Assembly: GCF_900142825.1 (NCBI RefSeq)
Contig: NZ_FRCH01000001.1
Location: 1,736,001-1,800,000 of the forward strand
DNA from: Rhodanobacter sp. OK091
GTDB lineage: Bacteria; Pseudomonadota; Gammaproteobacteria; Xanthomonadales; Rhodanobacteraceae
Length of the DNA stretch: 64,000 bases
Reading direction: 5' to 3'
Shown here: positions 51,488 through 60,407 of the stretch, piece by piece
How positions within the stretch are numbered: the stretch's first letter is position 1
How the letters are laid out: each line of letters begins with the position of its first letter
Translations under genes and position numbers: made by a program
Notes under the pieces: model-generated
Told to the model about the DNA's origin: nothing
The model's input: only the letters and a program-made list of their open reading frames with translations
Databases searched by the model: none

Positions 51488-54139
51488 TCAGCGCGGCAGC
51501 GCTTCGCGGCCGACGATGGTGAATGTGGCGGTGACACCGTCGGCAGTGCCGGGCTGACCGCCGCCGATGAACAGACGATACCGCCCTGCTTCGACGGCGC
51601 GAAGGCCGGCGGCATCGACCAGGCTGAGCTGGCGCGGCGACAACTCGAAACGGACGCGGCGGCTTTCGCCGGGAGCAAGGTGCACGCGACGGAAGCCGAC
51701 CAGGGCGTGCAGCGGTGCCAGCGGTGCCGCTGGTGGGTCCAGATACACCTGCACCACTTCGTCGCCGGCGCGCTCGCCGGTATTGCGCACATCGACACTG
51801 ACCGTCAGCGGCTGGCCGGCCGCGAACTGCGTCGTCGACAGTTCGGGTTCGCCATACGCGAAGCGCGTGTAGCTCAGGCCGTAGCCGAACGGATACAGCG
51901 GCGCGCCGGAGAAATAACGATAGGTGCGCTCCTTCATCGCATAGCTGGCGTAGGGAGGCAGGTCCTTGGTCGAACGGTAGAACGTCACCGGCAGGCGGCC
52001 GCCCGGGCTGTAGTCACCCGCCAATGTCTGCGCGATGGCGCGGCCACCTTGTTCGCCCGGATACCAGGCGGCGAGGATCGCATCGGCGTGCTGCTGCGCC
52101 CAGTTCAATGCCACCGCGCTGCCCGACATCAGCACCACCACCAGCGGCTTGCCGCTGGCGGCGACGTGTTCGAGCAACGCGCGCTGCGGCGCCGGCAAGG
52201 CGATGTCGGTGCGGTCGCCGCCGTCGAAACCCGGCACGTCGATCTGCAACTCCTCGCCCTCGACATCCGGCGACAAGCCGACGAAGGCGATCACCGCATC
52301 GGCGCGTTGCACCGTCGCCTCCGCCTCTGCCAGCTGTGCCGCGGGCGGCGCCAGCCATTGCAGGCGCACGCCCTGATCCTGTCCGCTGTGCACCAGTTCC
52401 AGCCGGATCGCACGGGGGTGCGTATCGGCGAAGTGCAAGGTCGCCTCGACTTGCTTGCCGTCGCCGTCGTCGACGACTACCGGCTTGTCGTCCACATAGA
52501 GGCGCACCGGGTCGTGCCCGGCGCAATCGAAGCAGCGGTCGACATGCACCACCAAGGTGTAGTCGCCGGCGCCGGGAGGAACCAGCTCGCCACTCCAGCG
52601 CACCGCGTAACGGTCTGCGCGCAAACCCTCGGCCGGCACGACATGGTCCCAGTCGAAATCGATCATGCGATCGATGCGGGTGATGTGCGGCCTTCCGCTG
52701 AAATCGAGCGTGTCGTAATACTCGCCCTTCAGTCCGATATCGGCGCCGGTGCGCAACACGCTCTCGGGAACCGGCACCGGCACGCCGTCGGCGATCGGCG
52801 CGCCTTGCGCATAGCTGACATGGTCGGCGCCGAAGCGCTGGCGCAATCCCTGCAGCGGGGTGACTGGCGCGCGTGCGGTGCCGTGATAGTTGGCTTCAAG
52901 TGTTTCCACAGTGTCGGCGTTCGGGCCGATCACCGCCAGCCGCGACCCGGCGCGCAGCGGCAGGGTCGCGTGCGCATTCTTCAGCAGCACTATCGATTGC
53001 AGCGCGGCCTGCAGCGCCAGTTCGCGATGCGTCGGGCCATCGACCTGATCCGGGCCGATACCGGCGTGGGGCTCGTTACCCTTCGCGCCCAACTCGCCCA
53101 GACGGTAGCGGGCGGCGAACAGCCGCGTGAGCGCGGTGTCCAGCACCGACTCTTTCACGTAACCCTTGCGCACGGCCTCGAGCAGGTCGGCATAAGCGAC
53201 CCCGCAATCCAGGTCGGTCCCCGCGCGGAGCGCGGCGGCGGACGATTGCGCGTTGTCCGGCTTGAAGTAATGAAACTTGGTCATGTCGTCGACGGCGTCG
53301 CAATCGGACACGACATAGCCCTTGAAGCCCCAGTCCCCGCGCAACCGCGTAGCCAGCAGTCCACCGTCCGCGCACACCGGCGTGCCATGCAGCGCGTTGT
53401 AAGCGCACATCACCGAACCGGCCTGGCCCTCGGTGATCGCGGCGCGGAACGCCGGCAGGTAGGTGGCCTCCAGATCATGCGGCGAGACATCCACATCGAA
53501 ACCGTGGCGGCCCGGCTCCGGCCCGCTGTGCACGGCGAAGTGCTTGGGCGTGGCGATGGCGAGCGGGTGCGCCGGATCGTCGCCCTGGATACCGTGGATG
53601 AAGCCGACCGCGAGCTGGCCGGTCAGGTAAGGATCTTCGCCATAGGTTTCCTGTCCCCTGCCCCAGCGAGGATCGCGAAAGATGTTGATGTTCGGCGACC
53701 AGATCGTGAGGCCTTGATAGCGCGCATGATCCCGACCCGCACCCACGGCGTTGAATTTCGCGCGGGCCTCGGTGGAAACCGTGCGGCCGACCTGCTGCAG
53801 CAAGTCGGGATTCCAGCTCGCCGCCAGCCCGATCGCCTGCGGGAACACAGTGGCGTAACCGTTGCGGGCGATGCCGTGCAGGCCTTCGCTCCACCACTCA
53901 TACGCGGGTACGTTGAGCCGGGGGATCGCCGGGGCGGCGCTCTGCAACTGGGCGACCTTTTCCGGCAGCGTCATCTTCGCGACCAGCGCTGCGGCGCGCG
54001 CGTGGTCGTCGGCCGGTACTGCGGCGTGGGCGCCGACGGCGGTCAGGCCGGCCATGCCGAACACGGAGCCCAGGCCGAGCGCGAACATGGGGAAGAACCT
54101 GCCGCGCCATGTCGCGCTCACGGCGGGCACCGACCTCAT
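51488..54139 (-). CDS. GH3 beta-glycosidase with PA14 insert
   Basis: 883 aa exported enzyme; signal FFPMFALGLGSVFGMAGLTA. The GH3 TIM barrel has YEWWSEGLHGIARNG (about 71), PKHFAVHSGPEPGRH and the nucleophile in VVSDCDAVDD (Asp279). The second GH3 domain is interrupted by a PA14 domain (about 465-586: GLKGEYYDTLDFSGR), followed by the rest of the domain with SGSAVALNWAQQHADAILAA and a C-terminal fibronectin-like module. The WWSE-LHG form is typical of beta-xylosidase and beta-glucosidase members, so in an N-glycan locus removal of beta-1,2-xylose is plausible. The start overlaps the GH2 stop by four bases (ATGA). Confidence 0.9.
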   Translation of the reverse strand: MRSVPAVSATWRGRFFPMFALGLGSVFGMAGLTAVGAHAAVPADDHARAAALVAKMTLPEKVAQLQSAAPAIPRLNVPAYEWWSEGLHGIARNGYATVFPQAIGLAASWNPDLLQQVGRTVSTEARAKFNAVGAGRDHARYQGLTIWSPNINIFRDPRWGRGQETYGEDPYLTGQLAVGFIHGIQGDDPAHPLAIATPKHFAVHSGPEPGRHGFDVDVSPHDLEATYLPAFRAAITEGQAGSVMCAYNALHGTPVCADGGLLATRLRGDWGFKGYVVSDCDAVDDMTKFHYFKPDNAQSSAAALRAGTDLDCGVAYADLLEAVRKGYVKESVLDTALTRLFAARYRLGELGAKGNEPHAGIGPDQVDGPTHRELALQAALQSIVLLKNAHATLPLRAGSRLAVIGPNADTVETLEANYHGTARAPVTPLQGLRQRFGADHVSYAQGAPIADGVPVPVPESVLRTGADIGLKGEYYDTLDFSGRPHITRIDRMIDFDWDHVVPAEGLRADRYAVRWSGELVPPGAGDYTLVVHVDRCFDCAGHDPVRLYVDDKPVVVDDGDGKQVEATLHFADTHPRAIRLELVHSGQDQGVRLQWLAPPAAQLAEAEATVQRADAVIAFVGLSPDVEGEELQIDVPGFDGGDRTDIALPAPQRALLEHVAASGKPLVVVLMSGSAVALNWAQQHADAILAAWYPGEQGGRAIAQTLAGDYSPGGRLPVTFYRSTKDLPPYASYAMKERTYRYFSGAPLYPFGYGLSYTRFAYGEPELSTTQFAAGQPLTVSVDVRNTGERAGDEVVQVYLDPPAAPLAPLHALVGFRRVHLAPGESRRVRFELSPRQLSLVDAAGLRAVEAGRYRLFIGGGQPGTADGVTATFTIVGREALPR

Positions 54140-56769
54140 CGCGCCGCACCCGCCATGACATCGGCCAGATTCTGCACGGCCAGCGCCTGTCGCAACGCAT
54201 CGAGCCCGACCTTGCTGTGCACAACCACGGTGACGCTCTGGCCAGGCAGGATATCGAACGCGTTATCCGAGACCTCGGCGTCGAGGTCACCGAAAGACAC
54301 CCACACGTCTCGCGCCAACGCGGCGGCCGTCAAGGTCAGCCGGTAGCCGCCGGTGGTGGCTTCCCACTGCGTGCGGATCTGCGGCGACGGCAGCTGCAGA
54401 TTCTTCGCCTCATCGAAGAACACCAGGTTGCGCGACACGGTGTTGCCGCCATCGAGCAGTTCGAACACGGCGAAGCTCGCGCGCGGATCGGCTCCCTTGA
54501 GCAGTTGGGCATCGGTGTAGCTCGCCACCTTGGTGCTGGCCAGCGGCGCCACGCTGATGTCCGCGGCCTGCTCACGCAGCACCTTGCCGGCGAAGTCCAT
54601 CACCCGCAGACGCCAATGCGCAGCCAGCGGCACGGTGCGATCGGACACCAGTGAAACGTCAGTGCTGCCGTCATGCCGCAGCGCGGCGATCAGCAGCGGC
54701 GCATAGAAGCGGCGTGCATGGAACTGCAGCGCCTTCCAGCGACCGTAGTAGTCGATGCTGGACCAGGATGCGCCGGGCCACACATCGTTCAACTGCCAGT
54801 ACAGCGAGCCCATCGCCTGCGGCCGCGAGGCGCGCAGGTGTTCGGCGGCCAGCTGGATACCCTCGGCCTGCACTACCTGGCTGAGATAGACGAACGACGG
54901 GAAATCCTTCGGCTCGCCGAACTCGCGGCGGATATACAGCAGCAGGCGCTTGTTGCCGTTGCCGCTGTCGTACTTCTGGTGCCCGCGCATCACCGGCGAT
55001 TCCGGCTGCAGATCGCCCGCGTCGGCGAACGCGCGGATGGTGCGCATCTCCGGGAACGACTGCAGGCCGTACTCGGACTGGAAGCGCGGCGTGATGTTGA
55101 GGTATTCGGTGATCGGCTTGGCCTCGCCCGACCACACATTCCAGTAGTGGTAATCGCCGTCGTCCAGCACATTGGCCGCACCGTCGTAGTCGGTGCTGGG
55201 CGAACTGGCCCAGTACGGCACGTCGCTGTCGTAACCCGCAACCACGTTGCGCAGCACATTGCCGAACAGGTTGACCATGCCAGTCACCACGCGCTCCTGC
55301 TCGTCCGGGCCGATCGCCTTCTTGAACGCCTGGCGATCGGGCCACGACTCCCAGCCGGTCTGCACTTCATTGTTGCCCGCCCACAGCACGATGCTGGGGT
55401 GATCGCGCAATCGCTTGACCTGCTCGATGGCCTCCTGCCGCACGTTTTCGCGGTAAGCCACATCGTACGGCGGGATCGCGCCGCCGAACATGAAGTCCTG
55501 CCAGATCATCAGGCCGAGCCGGTCGGCCATTTCATAGAATTTGTCCGATTCGTAATAGCCGCCGCCCCACATGCGCAACATGTTCATGTTGGCGTCGCGC
55601 GCGGATTCGAGCACCTGGCGCATCTGCGCGTCGCCGGTCCGCGTGGGGAAGCTGTCGAACGGAATCAGGTTGGCGCCCTTGGCGAAAACCGGGATGCCGT
55701 TGATGACGAACTCGAAACTCTTGCCCCACGCATCCTTCTGCCGGCGCAGCTCGACGGTGCGCAGGCCGGTGGCGCGTTCGGCGCGGTATTGCTCGCCGTC
55801 AGCGTCGCGGATGCTGGCCTTGAAGGTGTACATGTCCGGCGCGCCGTAGCCGGTCGGATACCACAGCTTGGGATCGGCAATGCGCACCGGCAGGCCGACC
55901 GTATGGCTGCCGGGATCGACCGTGACTTCGCGCTCGACGCGGGCGACCGGCTTGCCATCCGGCCCGATCACCTCGACGCCGACATGCAGCGGCCGGCTGA
56001 CGTCGGCCTCGATCTCGAACTGCACCTCGACTTGTACGGCCTGCCGGCTGACATGAGTCTGCGCGACATGGAAGTCGGCCACACGCGCCGCATCCCAGCT
56101 GTCCAGGTGCACGCTTTGCCAGATGCCTTCGGTGACGATACGCGGGCCCCAGTCCCAGCCGTACTGGTAGTTGGCCTTGCGCACATAACCGGCGGTCTGC
56201 TTGCCCTTGGGCTCGTCGCCGAAGGCCGAATCGAATTCGCCCGGCAACGCGTACGGCTGCTTCAGCAACCACGGCTGCAATCGCTTGATCGGCGAATATA
56301 GCCGCACCTCCAGCGTGTTGCGGCCCGCGTGCAGCTGCGATTTCACGTCCACCCGCCAGCGCCGGAACATGTTGTCGGCGGCAAGCAGCTTGCGGCCGTT
56401 GAGGTAGACGTCGGCGAACGTATCCAGGCCGTCCAGCACCAGATCGACATGGCCGCGCGCCAGCGTGGCGCGATCCACGTCGAAGGTCGTGCGGTACTCC
56501 CAGTCGGACAGGCCGACCCACTGGATCGCCGCCTCGTTGTCGCGCCGGAACGGATCGGCGACCAGCTTCGCCGCCAGCAAGTCGGTCTGCACCGTGCCGG
56601 GCACCGAGGCAGGCAGCCAGCCGGCCGCTTGCGGATGGGCCTTGGCCTGGCTGTCGCCGGGTGCGAGCCGGAACTGCCAGCCACCGTCCAGCCGCTGCAC
56701 CGTCAAAGGCGCCGCCAGGGACAGCGCCGGCATCGACAAGGCGAACAAGACAGCGACAGCCCGGCACAC
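54136..56769 (-). CDS. GH2 beta-mannosidase
   Basis: 877 aa if started at GTG 56769, which gives a short Sec signal (VCRAVAVLFALSMPALSLAA). The GH2 sandwich domain starts RLDGGWQFRLAPGD. The acid/base is in VLWAGNNEVQTGWE (Glu468) and the nucleophile in FQSEYGLQSFPEM (Glu566), the arrangement of N-glycan-core beta-mannosidases. Start choice is uncertain: an in-frame ATG at 56928, overlapping the GH20 stop, would add 53 residues encoded by a REPIN-like repeat, which look non-native. GH3 follows by ATGA overlap. It should cut the Man-beta-1,4-GlcNAc bond. Confidence 0.9.
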   Translation of the reverse strand: MCRAVAVLFALSMPALSLAAPLTVQRLDGGWQFRLAPGDSQAKAHPQAAGWLPASVPGTVQTDLLAAKLVADPFRRDNEAAIQWVGLSDWEYRTTFDVDRATLARGHVDLVLDGLDTFADVYLNGRKLLAADNMFRRWRVDVKSQLHAGRNTLEVRLYSPIKRLQPWLLKQPYALPGEFDSAFGDEPKGKQTAGYVRKANYQYGWDWGPRIVTEGIWQSVHLDSWDAARVADFHVAQTHVSRQAVQVEVQFEIEADVSRPLHVGVEVIGPDGKPVARVEREVTVDPGSHTVGLPVRIADPKLWYPTGYGAPDMYTFKASIRDADGEQYRAERATGLRTVELRRQKDAWGKSFEFVINGIPVFAKGANLIPFDSFPTRTGDAQMRQVLESARDANMNMLRMWGGGYYESDKFYEMADRLGLMIWQDFMFGGAIPPYDVAYRENVRQEAIEQVKRLRDHPSIVLWAGNNEVQTGWESWPDRQAFKKAIGPDEQERVVTGMVNLFGNVLRNVVAGYDSDVPYWASSPSTDYDGAANVLDDGDYHYWNVWSGEAKPITEYLNITPRFQSEYGLQSFPEMRTIRAFADAGDLQPESPVMRGHQKYDSGNGNKRLLLYIRREFGEPKDFPSFVYLSQVVQAEGIQLAAEHLRASRPQAMGSLYWQLNDVWPGASWSSIDYYGRWKALQFHARRFYAPLLIAALRHDGSTDVSLVSDRTVPLAAHWRLRVMDFAGKVLREQAADISVAPLASTKVASYTDAQLLKGADPRASFAVFELLDGGNTVSRNLVFFDEAKNLQLPSPQIRTQWEATTGGYRLTLTAAALARDVWVSFGDLDAEVSDNAFDILPGQSVTVVVHSKVGLDALRQALAVQNLADVMAGAAR

Positions 56770-56785
56770 CCTCCGTAGAAACGAC

Positions 56786-56904
56786 TGTGGGAGCGACTTC
56801 AGTCGCGATGGCCGCGGCAGCGGCCTGCCCCGTGCTACCGCGGCTCGATCGATACCGGCGCCGCAGCGCACTGCGTGCGCATCGCGACTGAAGTCGCTCC
56901 CACA
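56786..56904. repeat. REPIN-like inverted doublet, copy 2
   Basis: TGTGGGAGCGACTTCAGTCG opens and the reverse complement closes a 119-bp element between GH20 and GH2. Ends carry GCGACTTCAGTCGC, and the inner right part has GCGCACTGCGTGCGC, as in the 7991-8088 copy; outer bases differ (GGGAG instead of AGGAG). It is inserted inside an operon, and the GH2 frame reads straight through it. Confidence 0.85.
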
Positions 56905-56911
56905 TCCGCTC

Positions 56912-59329
56912 CTACAAATGTCGCTCATTTTTGCCACCCTCGATAGACGATCCCGACCGACGCCTTGCGTCAATAGCATGGTCGAGCAGTTGTACGGACC
57001 CGATCGCATACAACGGCCCTTGGATCGGTGCAGTGAAACGCAGGCACAAGTCATGGTTGCCGGCATGCGGCGGCAGCGCGCCTTGCAGATCGAACCGCGT
57101 GCCGGGCGCATCGCCCGCCGGCAGCGGCAGCCGCGCCAGCACGGTACCGTCGCACGTGTCCAGCCGCACTTCCAGTTCGCCGTGCGCGGTGCTTGCGGGA
57201 TAGGCGACGACCTTGGCCTGGTCGTGGGCCAGTCCGTAATTGCGGGCCAGCCGCGCCGCATCGACATGGATGGCCACGACGCCGTCGATGCGCGCCTGGG
57301 GATAGATCCAGCAGCTGTGGAACAGGTCGACGTTGTAGACCGGTGTGTCGGGGCGATCGCGATCAGGCAGCAGGGGCACACGCAAGCCGAGATCGCCACC
57401 GGGGCAGGCATGCAACTCGCTGCTGCTGCGGGTCGAGAGCGCAGCGCGATCCAGCACACGTGTCCGCGCCGCGGCCAGCGGCGTGCCATCGGCAGCGAAC
57501 GCCAGCGCGCGTATCGTCGCCGGCAGCGTCACCTCGAACGGTGCGGCATACGCGGGAGATGCGATCGTCGGCGCGCTGCCGTCGATGGTGTAGCGGATGG
57601 CGCCGTCATGCGCCTGGTTGCCCAGGCTGACGCGGGCCTCGCCTGTCGTCGGGGCCGCGGCGGACCCACCTTCCAGCGTCGCCTCGACGGCGAACGCACT
57701 GTCGGCGAAGGCGATGCCTTGCGCGTGATAGCGCCGCAGCTGGGACGGCAGACGCGCGAGGAAATCCTGCCAGTCCCGCGACGCCTGCGGTGACCACGCC
57801 CGCTCCGCGAGCGCATCGATGCGGGGGAAGATCGCGTGCTGCACATGCCAATCCGAAGGCACGTATTCCGTCCACAGGGCACCTTCGAGACCCAGCACGT
57901 GCCTGGCCTGGTCCGCGTCTAGCGAGGCATCCACCGGTTCGAACGCATAGACCTTCGACAACGGCAGGACCGCCAGCCGTCCGCTGGGCTCGTCGGCGCG
58001 TGCGCTCTGCAGGTTGTCCAAGTACAGCGAGCCGGCGGGTGCGAGCACCACGTCGTGCCCGGCCTTGGCCGCGTCGATGGCGCCCTGGGTGCCACGCCAC
58101 GACATCACTGACGCGCTGGCCGGCAGGCCGCCTTCCAGAATCTCGTCCCAGCCGATCAGGCGCCGACCGTGTGCGGCGAGATAGCGGCCGATGCGATCGA
58201 TGAACCAGCTCTGCAAGCCATCCTCGTCCTTGATGCCGAGTGTGCGCATCTTCGCCTGCACCGCGGGCGAGGCCTTCCATTGATCCTTGATCGCTTCGTC
58301 GCCGCCGACATGGATGTAAGTGGAGGGGAACAGCGCCATGACTTCGTCGAGGACGTGCTCGATGAAGCCGAAGCTGGCGTCGTCCACGTCGTACAGGTAC
58401 GGATTGACGCCCCAGTCGACGGAAACTGCCGGCCGCTGATCGGTGACGCCGATCAGCCGGGGATAGGCGGCCACGGCGGCCTGCGCGTGCCCGGGCATGT
58501 CCAGCTCCGGCACTACGGTGATGTGGCGGGCAGCGGCGTAGGCGACGATGTCGCGGATCTGCGCCTGGGTGTAGAAGCCGCCGTAGCGCTTCGGGTCGCC
58601 GCCCACGCCGGCGCCGGGCGGTGTGCGCCAGGCACCGATCCGGGTCAACTCGGGATAGCGCTTGATTTCGATGCGCCAGCCCTGGTCGTCGGTGAGATGC
58701 CAGTGGAATACGTTGAGTTTGTGCTCGGCCATCGCATCGAGCAGCTGCTTGATGGTGGCGGGACTCTGGTAATGCCGCGCCACATCCAGCATCAGCCCGC
58801 GCCAGGCGAAGCGCGGCCAGTCGCGGATGGCCAGCGCCGGAACCTGGACCGCTCCATGGGTGCTGTCAGGGGTCAGCAGCTGCCACAGCGTCATCGCGCC
58901 ATAGAACAGGCCGGTGCTGCTGCGTGCACTCATACGGATGCCACGCGCGTCGACATCCAACGTGTAGCCCTCGGCCTGCTCGACCGCTGCCTGCGGATCC
59001 AGCCGCAGGCGGATGGCTCCGGCCGGTGCCATGCTTTGCACGCGCACGGCAAGCGGGAGGTGGCGCGTACGATTCAGCAGGTCCGCCAGATCGTGCGCGG
59101 TTCGCACCGCCGCGGCGTCGCCGGGCGACACCGAGATGACGGTGCCGGCGGTCACCTCGAAATGACCCGGCGCACGCTGGACTTGCGCCGGCATGGGAAG
59201 CAGCGGCAAAGCCGCGGCGGTGGCATCGCCGGCATGCGCCATCGAGCTGCACATGCCGCCGAGCAGCGCGACGAACAGCAGCACGCACTGGCCGGCGCTC
59301 TTCGTACGACGCCCCAAGCCCGGCCTCAT
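56912..59329 (-). CDS. GH20 beta-N-acetylhexosaminidase
   Basis: 805 aa exported enzyme. ATG 59329 follows the GH18 stop by two bases and starts a signal (GQCVLLFVALLGGMCSSMAHA). The GH20b N-terminal domain covers about 45-165. The catalytic barrel shows FAWRGLMLDVARHYQSP, FHWHLTDDQGWRIEIKRYPE and the Asp-Glu pair in HVGGDEAIKDQW (Asp344/Glu345). The last about 250 residues form two beta modules, including a carbohydrate-binding-like domain near the end (SCWIYPQARIDGVVAIHVDA). It should remove terminal GlcNAc from N-glycan antennae or from chitobiose. Confidence 0.92.
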   Translation of the reverse strand: MRPGLGRRTKSAGQCVLLFVALLGGMCSSMAHAGDATAAALPLLPMPAQVQRAPGHFEVTAGTVISVSPGDAAAVRTAHDLADLLNRTRHLPLAVRVQSMAPAGAIRLRLDPQAAVEQAEGYTLDVDARGIRMSARSSTGLFYGAMTLWQLLTPDSTHGAVQVPALAIRDWPRFAWRGLMLDVARHYQSPATIKQLLDAMAEHKLNVFHWHLTDDQGWRIEIKRYPELTRIGAWRTPPGAGVGGDPKRYGGFYTQAQIRDIVAYAAARHITVVPELDMPGHAQAAVAAYPRLIGVTDQRPAVSVDWGVNPYLYDVDDASFGFIEHVLDEVMALFPSTYIHVGGDEAIKDQWKASPAVQAKMRTLGIKDEDGLQSWFIDRIGRYLAAHGRRLIGWDEILEGGLPASASVMSWRGTQGAIDAAKAGHDVVLAPAGSLYLDNLQSARADEPSGRLAVLPLSKVYAFEPVDASLDADQARHVLGLEGALWTEYVPSDWHVQHAIFPRIDALAERAWSPQASRDWQDFLARLPSQLRRYHAQGIAFADSAFAVEATLEGGSAAAPTTGEARVSLGNQAHDGAIRYTIDGSAPTIASPAYAAPFEVTLPATIRALAFAADGTPLAAARTRVLDRAALSTRSSSELHACPGGDLGLRVPLLPDRDRPDTPVYNVDLFHSCWIYPQARIDGVVAIHVDAARLARNYGLAHDQAKVVAYPASTAHGELEVRLDTCDGTVLARLPLPAGDAPGTRFDLQGALPPHAGNHDLCLRFTAPIQGPLYAIGSVQLLDHAIDARRRSGSSIEGGKNERHL

Positions 59330-59331
59330 GG

Positions 59332-60384
59332 TCAGCGTTGCGCGGTGGGCAGCTCGTCCCAGACCTTCGGATCCTCGGCGCCCAGCACCCAGGAGCAGAA
59401 ACCTTCCAGGTCGTATTGTGCGATCAGCGCATAGCGGTCGCGGAAGCTGTGCGCGTCCGGCATGAACACCCACTCGCGCATGTCGTCGCGGTAGAAGTAA
59501 TACCAGGACTCGTGGTCGACCGGATCCCATTGCACGGTCGCGTTCTGTTCTTTCGCCAGCGGGAAAGATTCGTCGGCATCGATGTAGTCCGCGCTGATGT
59601 TGGAGGCCTCGGTGCCATCCGGTTTCACCGGATCGCCGGTGTACCAGTGATAGCCGTACAGCGCGATGCCCAGCGACAGCTTTTCCTTCGGCACGACTTT
59701 CAACGCGTACTGCAGATGCATGAGCGTCCACGGCATGCCGTCGACCGGCCCCGGCGTGGTCCAGCGCGTGTGCTGGTCATACGTCATCAGGCAGATCAGG
59801 TCGGCGACCTTGCCCAGCGCCGCCAGGTCGTAGGCGCCGCGCCAGTACTGCCACATCCACTTGGTGAACTTGCCCTCGCCGGCGTGCCCCGGCGCGTTGG
59901 GAACCACGGCGATCGACAGTTTCAGGCCATGCTTGTGCAGTGCTTCGGCCGTCTGTTTCGCCAGCAGCGTGAAGGCGTCGCGGTCGGTCCAGGAGACGTT
60001 CTCGAAATCGAACTGGAAGCCGGTGTAGCCATGCTCCTTCGCCTGCTGCAGCATCGCGTCGATCATCTGGCGCTTGGCCGTCTCGTCCTGCAGCAGCGTG
60101 TGGAAGCCCTTGCGACCAGCGGTCATCGAGATGATCGGCATCACCGGCAGGCGATGCTGCTTCGCCATGTCGAGCACGTAGCGGTTAGGCCCGCCGTTGA
60201 CCAGGCCCTGGTCGTCGACGCCGTACCAGGTCGGCACCAGCAAGCCGATCTTGTCGACATGGGCGACGAAGGAATTGACCGACTTCTGCGTGCTTATCAG
60301 GTAGAACAAGGCTGTCGGTTGCTTGGCGAAAGCGGGACCGCAGACCAGCATGGCGGCCAGCAACAGCCAGGTGAATCGTTTCAT
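59332..60384 (-). CDS. GH18 glycosidase, candidate endo-beta-N-acetylglucosaminidase
   Basis: 350 aa exported protein; ATG 60384 has AGGGG before it and starts a signal (FTWLLLAAMLVCGPAFA). The GH18 catalytic motif is GYTGFQFDFENVSW (Asp126 and acid Glu128), with LICLMTYDQHTRW (about 192) and LGIALYGYHWY as further conserved strands. It resembles the single-domain YaaH/SpoIVB-side GH18 branch rather than classical chitinase. In an operon of exo-glycosidases for N-glycans, cutting the GlcNAc-GlcNAc core is the likely job, but chitin-oligomer or peptidoglycan activity cannot be ruled out. Confidence 0.86.
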   Translation of the reverse strand: MKRFTWLLLAAMLVCGPAFAKQPTALFYLISTQKSVNSFVAHVDKIGLLVPTWYGVDDQGLVNGGPNRYVLDMAKQHRLPVMPIISMTAGRKGFHTLLQDETAKRQMIDAMLQQAKEHGYTGFQFDFENVSWTDRDAFTLLAKQTAEALHKHGLKLSIAVVPNAPGHAGEGKFTKWMWQYWRGAYDLAALGKVADLICLMTYDQHTRWTTPGPVDGMPWTLMHLQYALKVVPKEKLSLGIALYGYHWYTGDPVKPDGTEASNISADYIDADESFPLAKEQNATVQWDPVDHESWYYFYRDDMREWVFMPDAHSFRDRYALIAQYDLEGFCSWVLGAEDPKVWDELPTAQR

Positions 60385-60407
60385 GGGTATCCCCTGTAAG
60401 AGCCTGC

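Noticed and set aside
50045..54346. Very long open frame (1433 codons) on the + strand opposite GH125 and GH3
   Set aside because: It is the antisense of two well-supported glycosidase genes in GC-rich DNA, where complementary frames stay open by codon bias. Its translation is rich in Arg, His and Gln with no recognisable motif.
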